In this document: positions 7,341 to 14,041 of the stretch, piece after piece
Layout: each line of letters starts with the position of its first letter
Numbering within the stretch: the stretch's first letter is position 1
Source of the DNA: an uncultured Collinsella sp.
Lineage (GTDB): Bacteria; Actinomycetota; Coriobacteriia; Coriobacteriales; Coriobacteriaceae
Length of the DNA stretch: 16,470 nucleotides
Direction: 5' to 3'
Assembly (NCBI GenBank): GCA_900550595.1
Contig: URTB01000011.1
Location: 1 to 16,470, forward strand
Program-made: the position numbers and the translations under genes
The notes under the pieces: generated by a model
What the model saw: the letters and a program-made list of their open reading frames with translations, nothing else
Database searches by the model: none
Told to the model about the DNA's origin: nothing

Positions 7341-8162
7341 CTACAGCAGATGTTCCTCGATAAAGATCGCGATGCCGTCTTCGTCGTTGCTCGCGGTTAC
7401 AAAGTCGGCGGCGGCACGGGTGACGTCGCTACCGTTTGCCATGGCCACGCCCACGCCGGCGTCGGCCACCATGCAGGTGTCGTTATCGGCATCGCCAAAC
7501 ACGCAGATGTTCTGGAGCTCCATGTCGTTAAGCTCCGCCACGCGCACAAGGCCGCGCGTCTTGGACACGCGCGGATCCATGAACTCGTAGAGCCGCTGCG
7601 TGGTTTGCAGAGCCGCCGCCTTAACAGTGTCATCGGCAAACGTCGACGCCCGCTCAATCACCCACGGCATTACCTCGGGTGCCATGGTAAACATCACCTT
7701 GGCATGCGGCTCGCGCAAAAACTCGGCAAAGTCGACCACCTGGTAGGGCACGCCGTCGACGCGCGACAGGTGCTCGACGCATGCGTTGCTCTCGGGCACG
7801 TAGAACACGCCGTCTCGGGGACAGACGGGCGTTGCCGGAAGGTCCGCCATGTGCTTGCAGATGCGCGCGATAGTCTCACCCGGCAGCGGATAGCTCAGCT
7901 CGTTGATGTCGTGCGCACGGTCGATGACCTCGGCGCCACCGCAGCCCACGAGCACGTCCACCAGGCCTTCGATGCCCCAGAGCTCATACATGGCCTCGGT
8001 CGCGTGGGCGTCGCGCCCGGTGCACAGGCCAAAGAGTACGCCGCGCTCGCGCAGGGCGCGGCTCGCCGCCACGGTGCGCGGGGACACCGTGTGCTGGCTC
8101 GTGAGCAGCGTGCCGTCGATATCGCAGAACACGGCTTTAATGTGGCTGAAGATGGTGTCCAT
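7341..8162 (-). CDS. HAD-superfamily Cof-type phosphatase
   Basis: A 273-residue cytoplasmic hydrolase of the HAD IIB (Cof/YidA-like) family, which dephosphorylates sugar phosphates or other small phosphorylated metabolites; the substrate cannot be predicted. Motif I is DIDGTLL (14-20) with nucleophile Asp14 and acid/base Asp16; TGRD follows at 49-51; the motif III lysine is near 201 (KTRGLVRVAEL); motif IV is GDADND (223-228), the magnesium site. The cap domain lies between about 85 and 190. The start at 8162 puts MDTIFSHIKAVFCDIDG in the expected place with AGAAAGG upstream. An upstream in-frame ATG at 8324 would add about 54 residues derived from repeat DNA and is rejected. The gene appears monocistronic and is not obviously linked to the pilus operon. 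Confidence 0.9.
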   Translation of the reverse strand: MDTIFSHIKAVFCDIDGTLLTSQHTVSPRTVAASRALRERGVLFGLCTGRDAHATEAMYELWGIEGLVDVLVGCGGAEVIDRAHDINELSYPLPGETIARICKHMADLPATPVCPRDGVFYVPESNACVEHLSRVDGVPYQVVDFAEFLREPHAKVMFTMAPEVMPWVIERASTFADDTVKAAALQTTQRLYEFMDPRVSKTRGLVRVAELNDMELQNICVFGDADNDTCMVADAGVGVAMANGSDVTRAAADFVTASNDEDGIAIFIEEHLL

Positions 8163-8216
8163 GGGGGCCTTTCTGGGTTGTGCGGCGGTACTGAATGTGG
8201 TCGGAAATGGTGTACA

Positions 8217-8226
8217 TGGTATACCA
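8217..8226. promoter_or_regulatory. 10-base palindrome upstream of HAD phosphatase
   Basis: TGGTATACCA is a perfect palindrome 55 bases upstream of the phosphatase start. Possible operator; no clear promoter boxes were found beside it. Confidence 0.3.
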
Positions 8227-8252
8227 GGGCGCGGGCCGTTGGGACCCGATCG

Positions 8253-8279
8253 CCACAAAGGGGCCTGGCCCCTTTGTGG
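8253..8279. repeat. Short palindromic repeat, family 2, copy 2
   Basis: CCACAAAGGGGCC (8253-8265) and GGCCCCTTTGTGG (8267-8279) are perfect 13-base arms around a single T. It lies upstream of the phosphatase gene, between it and the MFS gene 3' end. A further GC-rich hairpin-prone stretch (GGCCGGACCC, GGGTGGCC) follows at 8281-8300. Confidence 0.9.
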
Positions 8280-8314
8280 TGGCCGGACCCGAAGGGTGGC
8301 CTGGCCCGGGGCGC

Positions 8315-8379
8315 AAACCATCACAACATTCGATGTTTTTCGGAAAAATCGCGATTTTCATCGAATGTTGTGATGGTTT
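8315..8379. repeat. 65-base palindromic element, family 1, copy A
   Basis: Perfect 21-base inverted arms (8315-8335 and 8359-8379, containing ACCATCACAACATTCGATG) flank a 23-base centre. The right arm abuts the stop codon of the MFS transporter. The centre aligns with the reverse complement of the centres of copies B and C, so this copy is in the opposite orientation. Confidence 0.95.
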
Positions 8380-9666
8380 TTACCGCTTTGCGGCACGATC
8401 CAAATGCCGGCGTCCAAACAGCAGCAGTGCCGCGGGAACCGCCGTCACGACCATGCCCGCCCCTACGAGCGTCTGCTGCACGCCAAACGTCGCCGCCAGC
8501 CACGGGGCAATCGCCAGCGGGGCCACGCCGGCGAACATATTGCCAAAGCCCATGACCGAGTTCACGCGACCGAGTTGCTCGAGCGGTGCCGTCGTTTGCA
8601 CGATGGTGTTGTGGAGCGGGTTGACGACGCCCCAAGCCACGCCCAGGGCAATCTGGCCGACAAGGGCCACGCCCACGTACGGCGTTCCCACATAGAGCAA
8701 ACTTCCCAGGCCCACGGACATAAGCGCCACGAGCAGCGTTTTAAGGTTGACCAGGTGCGGTGGCAAGCGGAGCGCGAGGACGGCGCCCAGCACCGCGCCT
8801 ACACCGCTTGCCGACGAGAGCCAGCCCATCCACTCAACACCAACGCGCAGGACATCGCGGTAGAAGAACGACTCCAGCGGATCGAAGGCACCGTAGCCAA
8901 AGTTCGAGAGGAAGATGATGCAGAACAGCAAGGCGAGGATACTGTTGGTGAAGACTGTCTTGATGCTTGTCGCGAAGGTGACGCGGGCGAACGTGCTGGG
9001 GTTGGAGCTTTGGCTGGCAGTGATTGCCGTTGTACTGCTGTCCGCGGGAGTACTTTCACGCGCGGCGACGCGACCTTCTTGCGGCCTAAAGCCCCAACCG
9101 GCGACGAGCGCCAGTACGGTAAAGATCATCATGAGCACGAACACCGCGCGCGACGACGCAGCTGCCGCGACAAAGCCGCCCAGCGTGGGGCCAACGATGA
9201 TACTCACGTTTGAGAGCATGGCGATGGCGGAGTTGATGTCTTTGAGCTCGACAGGATCGTCAGTGAGGTAAGCCGGATAGGATGTGGCGATGGGCTGGGC
9301 GAATCCCATCATAAAACCTAGGAGCGCCGCGCCGGCAAGGACTGTTCCGGTCGCGCTGCCAAAGGCAATGGTCGCCGCGCCGGTTGCCAGCGTGCCCACG
9401 ATGCTCAGCAAGAAATGACGGCGCGGGCCCCAGGCGTCAAGCGCCGCGCCGCCCGCAAAGGATCCAAGGATCACGAATACGTTCATAAAAAGGACGGCCA
9501 GCGATGTCGCCACGACCGAGGCATCGTCTGCATAGGTGAGTGTTCCGATAACGCCGATAAAGTAGCTGGTCTGAAAACCGGTGTAGATGAGAAAGCGCAT
9601 CGCCACCAGGCGCTTGGCCTGCACGGACAGCGAAGGTTGAGGTTTTGAGAGAAGAGATGCGAGCAT
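8380..9666 (-). CDS. MFS transporter, efflux type
   Basis: A 428-residue integral membrane protein with the hydrophobic pattern of about 12 helices of the major facilitator superfamily. A motif-A-like sequence, GGAALDAWGPRR, lies after the second helix. A long polar Ser/Thr-rich loop (VAARESTPADSSTTAITASQ) separates the two six-helix halves, and the C-terminus is basic (GRRHLDRAAKR). The overall look is of the drug/enterobactin-exporter branch (MFS_1/MFS_3), but no substrate can be assigned. The start at 9666 is preceded by CGAGGAG at 5-base spacing; that ribosome site lies inside the longer in-frame alternatives at 9684 and 9711, which are therefore less likely. Its stop codon touches a 65-base palindromic element. 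The gene appears to stand alone. Confidence 0.9.
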   Translation of the reverse strand: MLASLLSKPQPSLSVQAKRLVAMRFLIYTGFQTSYFIGVIGTLTYADDASVVATSLAVLFMNVFVILGSFAGGAALDAWGPRRHFLLSIVGTLATGAATIAFGSATGTVLAGAALLGFMMGFAQPIATSYPAYLTDDPVELKDINSAIAMLSNVSIIVGPTLGGFVAAAASSRAVFVLMMIFTVLALVAGWGFRPQEGRVAARESTPADSSTTAITASQSSNPSTFARVTFATSIKTVFTNSILALLFCIIFLSNFGYGAFDPLESFFYRDVLRVGVEWMGWLSSASGVGAVLGAVLALRLPPHLVNLKTLLVALMSVGLGSLLYVGTPYVGVALVGQIALGVAWGVVNPLHNTIVQTTAPLEQLGRVNSVMGFGNMFAGVAPLAIAPWLAATFGVQQTLVGAGMVVTAVPAALLLFGRRHLDRAAKR

Positions 9667-9685
9667 GGAGACTCCTCGTTTCATA

Positions 9686-9713
9686 CGAATACGGGCGGTG
9701 GTATTCGCCACCG
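9686..9713. promoter_or_regulatory. Overlapping inverted repeats in MFS gene leader
   Basis: CGAATAC (9686-9692) pairs with GTATTCG (9701-9707), and CGGTGG (9696-9701) pairs with CCACCG (9708-9713). The two alternatives are mutually exclusive and lie 20-47 bases before the MFS start. They could form an operator or an attenuator-like leader switch. Confidence 0.4.
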
Positions 9714-9839
9714 TCTGTCAAATCAATCTATCCGCACGAAACATTAAGGACGCATCAAGCCCCTTCTCTCCGTTTTTCGCCCGTCATGAACTACTTGGTA
9801 GATTGTAAGGCATGTCCCACACATCTACTTAAGCAAAAA
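9714..9839. other. Intergenic stretch upstream of MFS gene, no gene seen
   Basis: Together with the elements on either side, this belongs to the 384-base gap between the MFS and moaC-mobB genes. The minus strand has TTGATG and a GATAGATT-like stretch near 9722-9765 that may hold the MFS promoter, but the spacing is poor. I see nothing else. Confidence 0.4.
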
Positions 9840-9871
9840 CCACCACAAAGGAGCCTGGCCCTTTGTGGTGG
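9840..9871. repeat. Short palindromic repeat, family 2, copy 3
   Basis: CCACCACAAAGG (9840-9851) and CCTTTGTGGTGG (9860-9871) are perfect 12-base arms around AGCCTGGC. The minus strand carries GGGCCAGG in the middle, matching the family core. Confidence 0.9.
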
Positions 9872-9896
9872 AAATGACGTTTGCCCAGATAAAACC

Positions 9897-9925
9897 TGCC
9901 AAAATAAACCTGTCCCTTTTTGGCA
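9897..9925. repeat. Short palindromic repeat, family 2, diverged copy 4
   Basis: TGCCAAAA (9897-9904) and TTTTGGCA (9918-9925) flank a centre ending in CCTGTCCCT. The arms differ from the other copies but the minus-strand core AAGGGACAGG is shared, so this is a diverged relative. Confidence 0.65.
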
Positions 9926-9944
9926 TGTTATGGCAGCGCAGCGA

Positions 9945-10044
9945 GCCGGTTCCAAGTGCCCCAGGTCGCCCCGAAAGAGGAGCGACGCGTACTTTGGTAC
10001 GCGAGCGACGGCTTGAGGGGCGAGATGGGGTGCTTGGGGCCGGC
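9945..10044 (+). ncRNA. Large self-complementary element, possible structured RNA
   Basis: Arms of 28 bases at 9945-9972 and 10017-10044 pair along their full length with only two mismatches: 22 Watson-Crick pairs plus four positions that are G-U on the plus strand (9950, 9951, 9957, 9958). Inside, 13 bases on each side flank a perfect inner hairpin CGCGTAC-TTTG-GTACGCG (9986-10003). On the minus strand the G-U positions become A-C mismatches, so if transcribed the plus strand folds better. It starts only 7 bases past the moaC-mobB stop. It could alternatively be a 3' end structure of that operon or a REP/MITE-type repeat; no promoter was identified. Confidence 0.4.
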
Positions 10045-10050
10045 GCAGCG

Positions 10051-11358
10051 TCAAGCCTGAAGGTGGTCTTGGATCAGGTCGCAGATGGCTCGGGCGTCGT
10101 TGATGTTGATGGCTCGGGTCGCAAAGCCTGCATCGAAGGCCTGACGCGCCAGGGCCTCGTTGCAGGCAAGGGCCAGCGTGTGACCGTCGACCAGGTCGAG
10201 CGAGCTCTTGCCGCGCAGACGGTCGACACCGGAGCGTGCGACGACGATGTTGTCGAAGCCCTCGGTCTTGTAGCCCTCGATGATCACCACGTCGACATCG
10301 TTGTAGCGCGACAGCAGCTCGCGCGCGGACATCTCGTCCTCCTCGCGCGTGTCGGCGTACTCCGCCCAGCGCGTGGCGCAGATGAGCCCCACGTGCTTGG
10401 ACCCGGCCTGGTGATGGCGCCAGGTGTCCTTAGCGGGCACATCGATATCAAAGCCGTGATGTCCGTGATGCTTGAGTGAACCCACGCGCAGGCCGCGGCG
10501 GGTGAGCTCGGCAATGACCTTCTCGACGAGCGTGGTCTTGCCCGAGTTTTGGTAGCCGATAAACGCGATCGCAGGGACGGCCGGTGCCGGAGCTGCGGGC
10601 GCGGCGGCGACGGGTGCGTTCGCGGGCGCGGCACCGTCAGCGGCAGCAGCCTCAACAGCAGCGGCCTGACGCTCCGCACGATCCCACACGCCCGAGCGGC
10701 CGCCCTCCTTGTGCAGCAGGCGCACGTCGACGATCTCCATGCCGCGATCGACCGCCTTGCACATGTCATAGATGGTCAGGCACGCGGCGCTCGCGCCGGT
10801 CAACGCCTCCATCTCGATACCTGTCTTGCCCGTCACGCCGGCCGTAACCAGCACGTGAAAGCCAACCTGCCCGTCCGCGCGCGCCGGCGCCCAGCCCTCG
10901 GGCACGTCCTCGACCGGCGTCCCCGCCGGAGCGATGGGCGCAATATCGCACTTGCTCTTGGTAATGAGCAACGGATGGCACATGGGAATGATGTCGCTCG
11001 TGCGCTTGATGGCCATGATGCCCGCCACGCGCGCGCAGGCAAGCACGTCGCCCTTCTTGGCGCGGTCCTGCAGCACCATGGTCTGCGTCTCGGGGTGCAT
11101 GAGGATGGTGCCCTCGGCGATGGCAATGCGATGGGTCTCGGCCTTGTCGGACACGTCGACCATGCGCACCTCGCCCTTGGCGTCCACGTGCGTCAGCTCG
11201 TCGCGACGGGCGTCGCGGGCGGGCTCGGTGGCAGCGCTGGCAGTCGGCCGTGCGGACGCGTCGGCGTTGCCAGCATTCGCCGCAGCCGTGACTTTGTGGG
11301 CAGACATCGCGGCCCTGCGAGCGGCCTTGGTGGCATCGGCGTACCTGCTCTTGGCCAT
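10051..11358 (-). CDS. MoaC-MobB fusion, molybdenum cofactor biosynthesis
   Basis: A 435-residue two-domain protein. Residues 54-224 are a complete MoaC, cyclic pyranopterin monophosphate synthase, which acts directly after MoaA: LTHVDAKGEVRMVDVS, MCHPL (126-130), KTGIEMEALTGAS and YDMCKAVDRGMEI are present. An Ala/Pro-rich linker (225-262) leads to a MobB domain (262-435), the GTP-binding partner in guanine-dinucleotide attachment, with P-loop GYQNSGKTT (268-276), LKHHGHHGFDIDVPAKD and EGYK. Residues 1-53 are an Ala- and Arg-rich extension not normal for MoaC. The ATG at 11358 has GGAGG 9 bases upstream, which overlaps the end of moaA; the gap is 4 bases, so the two are one operon. MoaC and MobB act at opposite ends of the pathway, so the fusion is unusual. 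Cytoplasmic. Confidence 0.93.
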   Translation of the reverse strand: MAKSRYADATKAARRAAMSAHKVTAAANAGNADASARPTASAATEPARDARRDELTHVDAKGEVRMVDVSDKAETHRIAIAEGTILMHPETQTMVLQDRAKKGDVLACARVAGIMAIKRTSDIIPMCHPLLITKSKCDIAPIAPAGTPVEDVPEGWAPARADGQVGFHVLVTAGVTGKTGIEMEALTGASAACLTIYDMCKAVDRGMEIVDVRLLHKEGGRSGVWDRAERQAAAVEAAAADGAAPANAPVAAAPAAPAPAVPAIAFIGYQNSGKTTLVEKVIAELTRRGLRVGSLKHHGHHGFDIDVPAKDTWRHHQAGSKHVGLICATRWAEYADTREEDEMSARELLSRYNDVDVVIIEGYKTEGFDNIVVARSGVDRLRGKSSLDLVDGHTLALACNEALARQAFDAGFATRAININDARAICDLIQDHLQA

Positions 11359-11362
11359 ATGA

Positions 11363-12418
11363 TCATCCTCCGATTTGGGACATAAATCGTTGCGTGCCCT
11401 CAATTATCGCGTGTTCCTGCGGTTTGTGGGCGACGGCATCGCGCCAAATCGAAAGTACCTGCATATCATCACCACGGCGCAGGGCGTCGCGCACCGAATA
11501 CTCGGCATCGCTGAACAGGCACGGACGCACGTTGCCATCGGCCGTCAGGCGTAGACGGTTGCAATTCGCACAAAAATGATTGGACATGGCGCTGATAAAG
11601 CCAACCGTTCCCGCCGCGCCCGGAAAGTGCCAGTAGCGCGCAGGGCCCGCGCCGGCAGGAGCGTCGTTGATATCGAGCGGTTCAAGCTCGCCCAGTCCCG
11701 TCGCGGCGGCCCCGGCATTGATGCGCGCCCGCAGCTCGTCGCTCGGCACGGTATCGCTCGCATCCCACAGCTCGGGATTGAGCGCGGGAGCATGCGGATC
11801 CACAGCGCAATGCGAACTCGTGTGCTCGTCGCCGATGGGCATATATTCGATAAATCGCAGATGAATAGGGCGGTCGACGGTCAGCCGTGCGAGGGCCGCC
11901 ACATCCTGGTTGAGCCGGCGCACAACAACGCAGTTGACCTTAACGGGCTCAAAGCCCCAAGCCAGCGCCGCGTCGATGCCAGCTATAGTCTGCTCGAGCC
12001 GACCCAGGCGCGTGATCTTTCCAAACAGCGAGGGATCGAGTGTGTCGAGCGAAATGTTGACGCGGTTAAGCCCCGCATCTTTGAGCTGCGGCGCCAGCTT
12101 GGGCAGCAGGGCGCCGTTGGTGGTAAGCGAGATGTCCTCGATCTGCGGAATCGCGCGGATGTCACGAATGAGCGGGATGATACGGCGGCTGACCAGCGGC
12201 TCGCCGCCCGTCAGGCGTACGCGGCGAATGCCCTCCCCCGCTACCAAGCGCACAAAGCGGGCGATTTCCTCGGCACTGAGTAGCTCGTCGTGCGCGCGGG
12301 GCGCCACGCCGTCGGCCGGCATGCAGTAAATGCAGCGGAAATTGCACTTGTCGGTAACGGCAATGCGCAGGTAGTTGATATCGCGACCAAAACCGTCATG
12401 TTGCACGTGCCCGTCCAC
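11363..12418 (-). CDS. moaA: GTP 3',8-cyclase MoaA
   Basis: A 351-residue radical SAM enzyme that starts molybdenum cofactor synthesis by converting GTP to 3',8-cyclo-7,8-dihydro-GTP, the substrate of MoaC. The radical SAM cluster motif is CNFRCIYC (Cys25, 29, 32), followed by TGGEP (70-74). The C-terminal second 4Fe-4S cluster ligands are Cys283, Cys286 and Cys300 (CANCNRLRLTADGNVRPC). The protein ends in the conserved MSQIGG, whose double glycine is required in the family. Length is normal. The GTG start at 12418 is preceded by AGGGGAGGG. It is cotranscribed with the moaC-mobB fusion gene. No moaD, moaE, moeA or molybdate transporter gene is in the window. Confidence 0.97.
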   Translation of the reverse strand: MDGHVQHDGFGRDINYLRIAVTDKCNFRCIYCMPADGVAPRAHDELLSAEEIARFVRLVAGEGIRRVRLTGGEPLVSRRIIPLIRDIRAIPQIEDISLTTNGALLPKLAPQLKDAGLNRVNISLDTLDPSLFGKITRLGRLEQTIAGIDAALAWGFEPVKVNCVVVRRLNQDVAALARLTVDRPIHLRFIEYMPIGDEHTSSHCAVDPHAPALNPELWDASDTVPSDELRARINAGAAATGLGELEPLDINDAPAGAGPARYWHFPGAAGTVGFISAMSNHFCANCNRLRLTADGNVRPCLFSDAEYSVRDALRRGDDMQVLSIWRDAVAHKPQEHAIIEGTQRFMSQIGG

Positions 12419-12458
12419 GCAGCCCTCCCCTCACGCGGCGTTTTATTCTTCGGAAAAC

Positions 12459-12464
12459 ATAATA
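12459..12464 (-). promoter_or_regulatory. Candidate -10 box of moaA operon
   Basis: TATTAT on the minus strand lies about 40 bases upstream of the moaA GTG. The -35 region about 17 bases further up is poor (TGTCGG or GTCGGC). I see no recognisable Moco riboswitch in this leader. Confidence 0.35.
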
Positions 12465-12548
12465 CCCCACGAGAGAATCATGCCGACACCCGTACGACAG
12501 GACAGGTCGCCTCGAACAAAACGGACCTTCCAAGCCCATCCTCAACAC

Positions 12549-12613
12549 AGACCATCACAACATTCGATGCTTTTCCCGTTTTTGGCAAAAAACGTCGAAT
12601 GTTGTGATGGTTT
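12549..12613. repeat. 65-base palindromic element, family 1, copy B
   Basis: Perfect 17-base arms (12551-12567 and 12595-12611, ACCATCACAACATTCGA), extended inward by a T-G and a G-C pair, flank a 23-base centre. That centre differs from copy C by one base. It lies between the moaA promoter region and the nuclease gene stop at 12652. Confidence 0.95.
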
Positions 12614-12651
12614 GCCTGCCCACAGCACCCCGCAGAAGGACCAAAACGCCC

Positions 12652-13689
12652 CTAAAGGCCGCCGTCCCAGTGCCGAATCACGAATTCTCGTAGGTCGTTC
12701 TGACGTTTCTGGAACGCTTCGCTTCGGTCGCACTTAAGGCCCATAGCGAGCGCGATGGCATTCATTGCCCGATGCAATTGCAGTTGATGGGCAAACTGAG
12801 TCCCGGTGAGGACGATCATCCTAAAGCCCAGCGCGCTCAGCACGGCCATACGCTCCGCATCCGACGCGCTGCGCTGTTTATCAAGATGGTCCGAGCCGTT
12901 GTATTCAATCCCCGTACCGCTCGCAGGTGCATATACGTCGATCTCGAAATACCCGGCCTTTGCAAGATACTTGAACTCGCCGGGAACATCGACCCGATGG
13001 TTGAGCTCGACCTTGGCGTATCCCAGCCCTCCCTGGGAACGTTTTGCTACGACCATGATTGCGGTGGCCGTCTCCATGGGCGACCGCGCGTCATCGTGCA
13101 CGCGCTTGAGCACGGCGGCCGCGCGTACAGCCCCCTGACGAGATCGGTTCTCATTGCAATAGGCAATCAAGTCGGCAACGGTATACCTCTGCCCCATCTC
13201 GATATAATCGCCTGTCGACAGATGATTCAAATGGTATCGGGCGCAGATTTCGTAGCCATATTCCAGCTGCTCGGGCTCGCTCATCCACGAACCCGCTTGA
13301 ACAAAGCACATGGCCTCGTCAACCACTAGAAGGCCCTCTGCCACCTCGATAAGATGGCCTGGAGGTACCGGCGCCCCAAACACGTGGCACCTAAATCCAG
13401 CCGGCGTCGAGCGCTCAAAATCAAAGTTGACGAGCGTGTCGATATGATCGAGTTCTTCTCGTGGAATACCGAGCGAAACCAGATAGTCGGTAACGATCCC
13501 AACTGCCGTTGAAGCCCTCAGCCCCTTGGTATCGAGCCCCAATTTGGGCAGGTCCGCAGTCGGCTCCGCCTCGTTAGCAAGCGAGTCCTCATCGTATAGG
13601 CTGCTTGCTCGCGAGAGCGGCTCGGACGGGCGCGCCACGTTGTGGTACAGCCAGGCAGTCTTATGGGACAGGACGATCGGCAGGTCCAT
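12652..13689 (-). CDS. Putative DUF559/Vsr-like nuclease-domain protein
   Basis: A 345-residue cytoplasmic protein without signal peptide or membrane segments. Residues 1-150 contain FRCHVFGAPVPPGHLIEVAEGLLVVDEAMCFVQ-like sequence reminiscent of AbiEi-type or Coriobacterial 'endonuclease domain' proteins. The C-terminal part has SPMET (203-207), GGLGYAKVELNHRVDV, then FEIDVYAP with Asp251 and GIEYNGSDH with Glu262, and LGFRMIVLT: a pattern like DUF559/Vsr PD-(D/E)XK nucleases (acidic residue, spacer, E-x-N/D-G, then Gly-x-x-hydrophobic-hydrophobic). The last catalytic Lys/Gln cannot be assigned. The ATG at 13689 has TTGGAGGG just upstream. It is monocistronic and flanked by two palindromic elements. 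Function unknown; DNA repair, defence, or a mobile-element-linked nuclease are all possible. Confidence 0.75.
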   Translation of the reverse strand: MDLPIVLSHKTAWLYHNVARPSEPLSRASSLYDEDSLANEAEPTADLPKLGLDTKGLRASTAVGIVTDYLVSLGIPREELDHIDTLVNFDFERSTPAGFRCHVFGAPVPPGHLIEVAEGLLVVDEAMCFVQAGSWMSEPEQLEYGYEICARYHLNHLSTGDYIEMGQRYTVADLIAYCNENRSRQGAVRAAAVLKRVHDDARSPMETATAIMVVAKRSQGGLGYAKVELNHRVDVPGEFKYLAKAGYFEIDVYAPASGTGIEYNGSDHLDKQRSASDAERMAVLSALGFRMIVLTGTQFAHQLQLHRAMNAIALAMGLKCDRSEAFQKRQNDLREFVIRHWDGGL

Positions 13690-13790
13690 GAGCCCTCCAA
13701 TGGAGTCGGATAACCAACCTTATTCCCCTGCCCACGGGTCCGCACACCTTCGCGCGCAAGAAAGCGATTCCACCCGATCGAGTGGTAGAA

Positions 13791-13855
13791 AAACCATCAC
13801 AACATTCGATGCTTTTCCCGATTTTGGCAAAAAACATCGAATGTTGTGATGGTTT
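13791..13855. repeat. 65-base palindromic element, family 1, copy C
   Basis: Perfect 21-base arms (13791-13811 and 13835-13855), identical to those of copy A, flank a 23-base centre. It lies between two divergent genes, at the 5' side of both, so it cannot be a transcription terminator for either. Confidence 0.95.
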
Positions 13856-13970
13856 GAGGCGAGGGGCACGGAGAGGTCAAAGCATCATGCTCGAACGGGT
13901 TAATCCAACTCTTTTAAACCATGGGAAATGAATACAGGCTCACTTTTTCGCCCGGCACCCAACATAAACC

Positions 13971-14001
13971 TTGACTCTACAATCGTTGTAGGATTTTCAC
14001 T
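13971..14001 (+). promoter_or_regulatory. MerR-type promoter and operator of MATE-merR operon
   Basis: TTGACT (-35, 13971-13976) is followed by a 19-base spacer and TTCACT (-10, 13996-14001). The spacer holds the perfect dyad CTACAA-TCG-TTGTAG (13977-13991). A spacer of 19-20 bases with a dyad between the boxes is the hallmark of promoters activated by MerR-family proteins through DNA distortion. The MerR-family gene lies second in this operon, so it probably regulates its own expression. Confidence 0.75.
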
Positions 14002-14041
14002 ACACTGGTACGTAAACAAACCCAGCCAGAAAGCCCCGCCC

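Larger units (their letters stand above)
13690..14041. other. Divergent intergenic region between nuclease and MATE genes
   Basis: This 352-base gap has no gene. It holds an imperfect palindrome CCACCCGATCGAGTGG (13770-13785), palindromic element copy C (13791-13855), a short palindrome AGCATCATGCT (13881-13891) and the MerR-type promoter of the MATE gene (13971-14001). No convincing promoter for the nuclease gene was identified. Confidence 0.6.

Noticed and set aside
8163..8324. N-terminal extension of the HAD phosphatase from ATG 8324
   Set aside because: The extra residues come from intergenic palindromic DNA, and the ATG at 8162 has a ribosome site and the family's normal start.
7350..8555. 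Long plus-strand open frame (401 codons) opposite the HAD phosphatase
   Set aside because: It is antisense to a gene with full HAD motifs and runs through two palindromic repeat elements; no recognisable protein features.
10549..11385. Plus-strand open frame opposite moaC-mobB
   Set aside because: It is the antisense of a well-matched MoaC domain with low-complexity translation.
12419..12548. Molybdenum cofactor riboswitch before moaA
   Set aside because: I could not find a convincing conserved fold in the short leader; a covariance search would be needed to claim one.
8315..13855. CRISPR array
   Set aside because: The three repeats are palindromes separated by whole genes at irregular kilobase distances, not short regular spacers.
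13791..13855. Palindromic copy C as a rho-independent terminator
   Set aside because: Both neighbouring genes are transcribed away from it, so no transcript end is expected here.
13928..14041. N-terminal extension of the MATE protein from ATG 13928
   Set aside because: It would begin upstream of the predicted promoter and read through the operator; ATG 14042 gives the typical family N-terminus.
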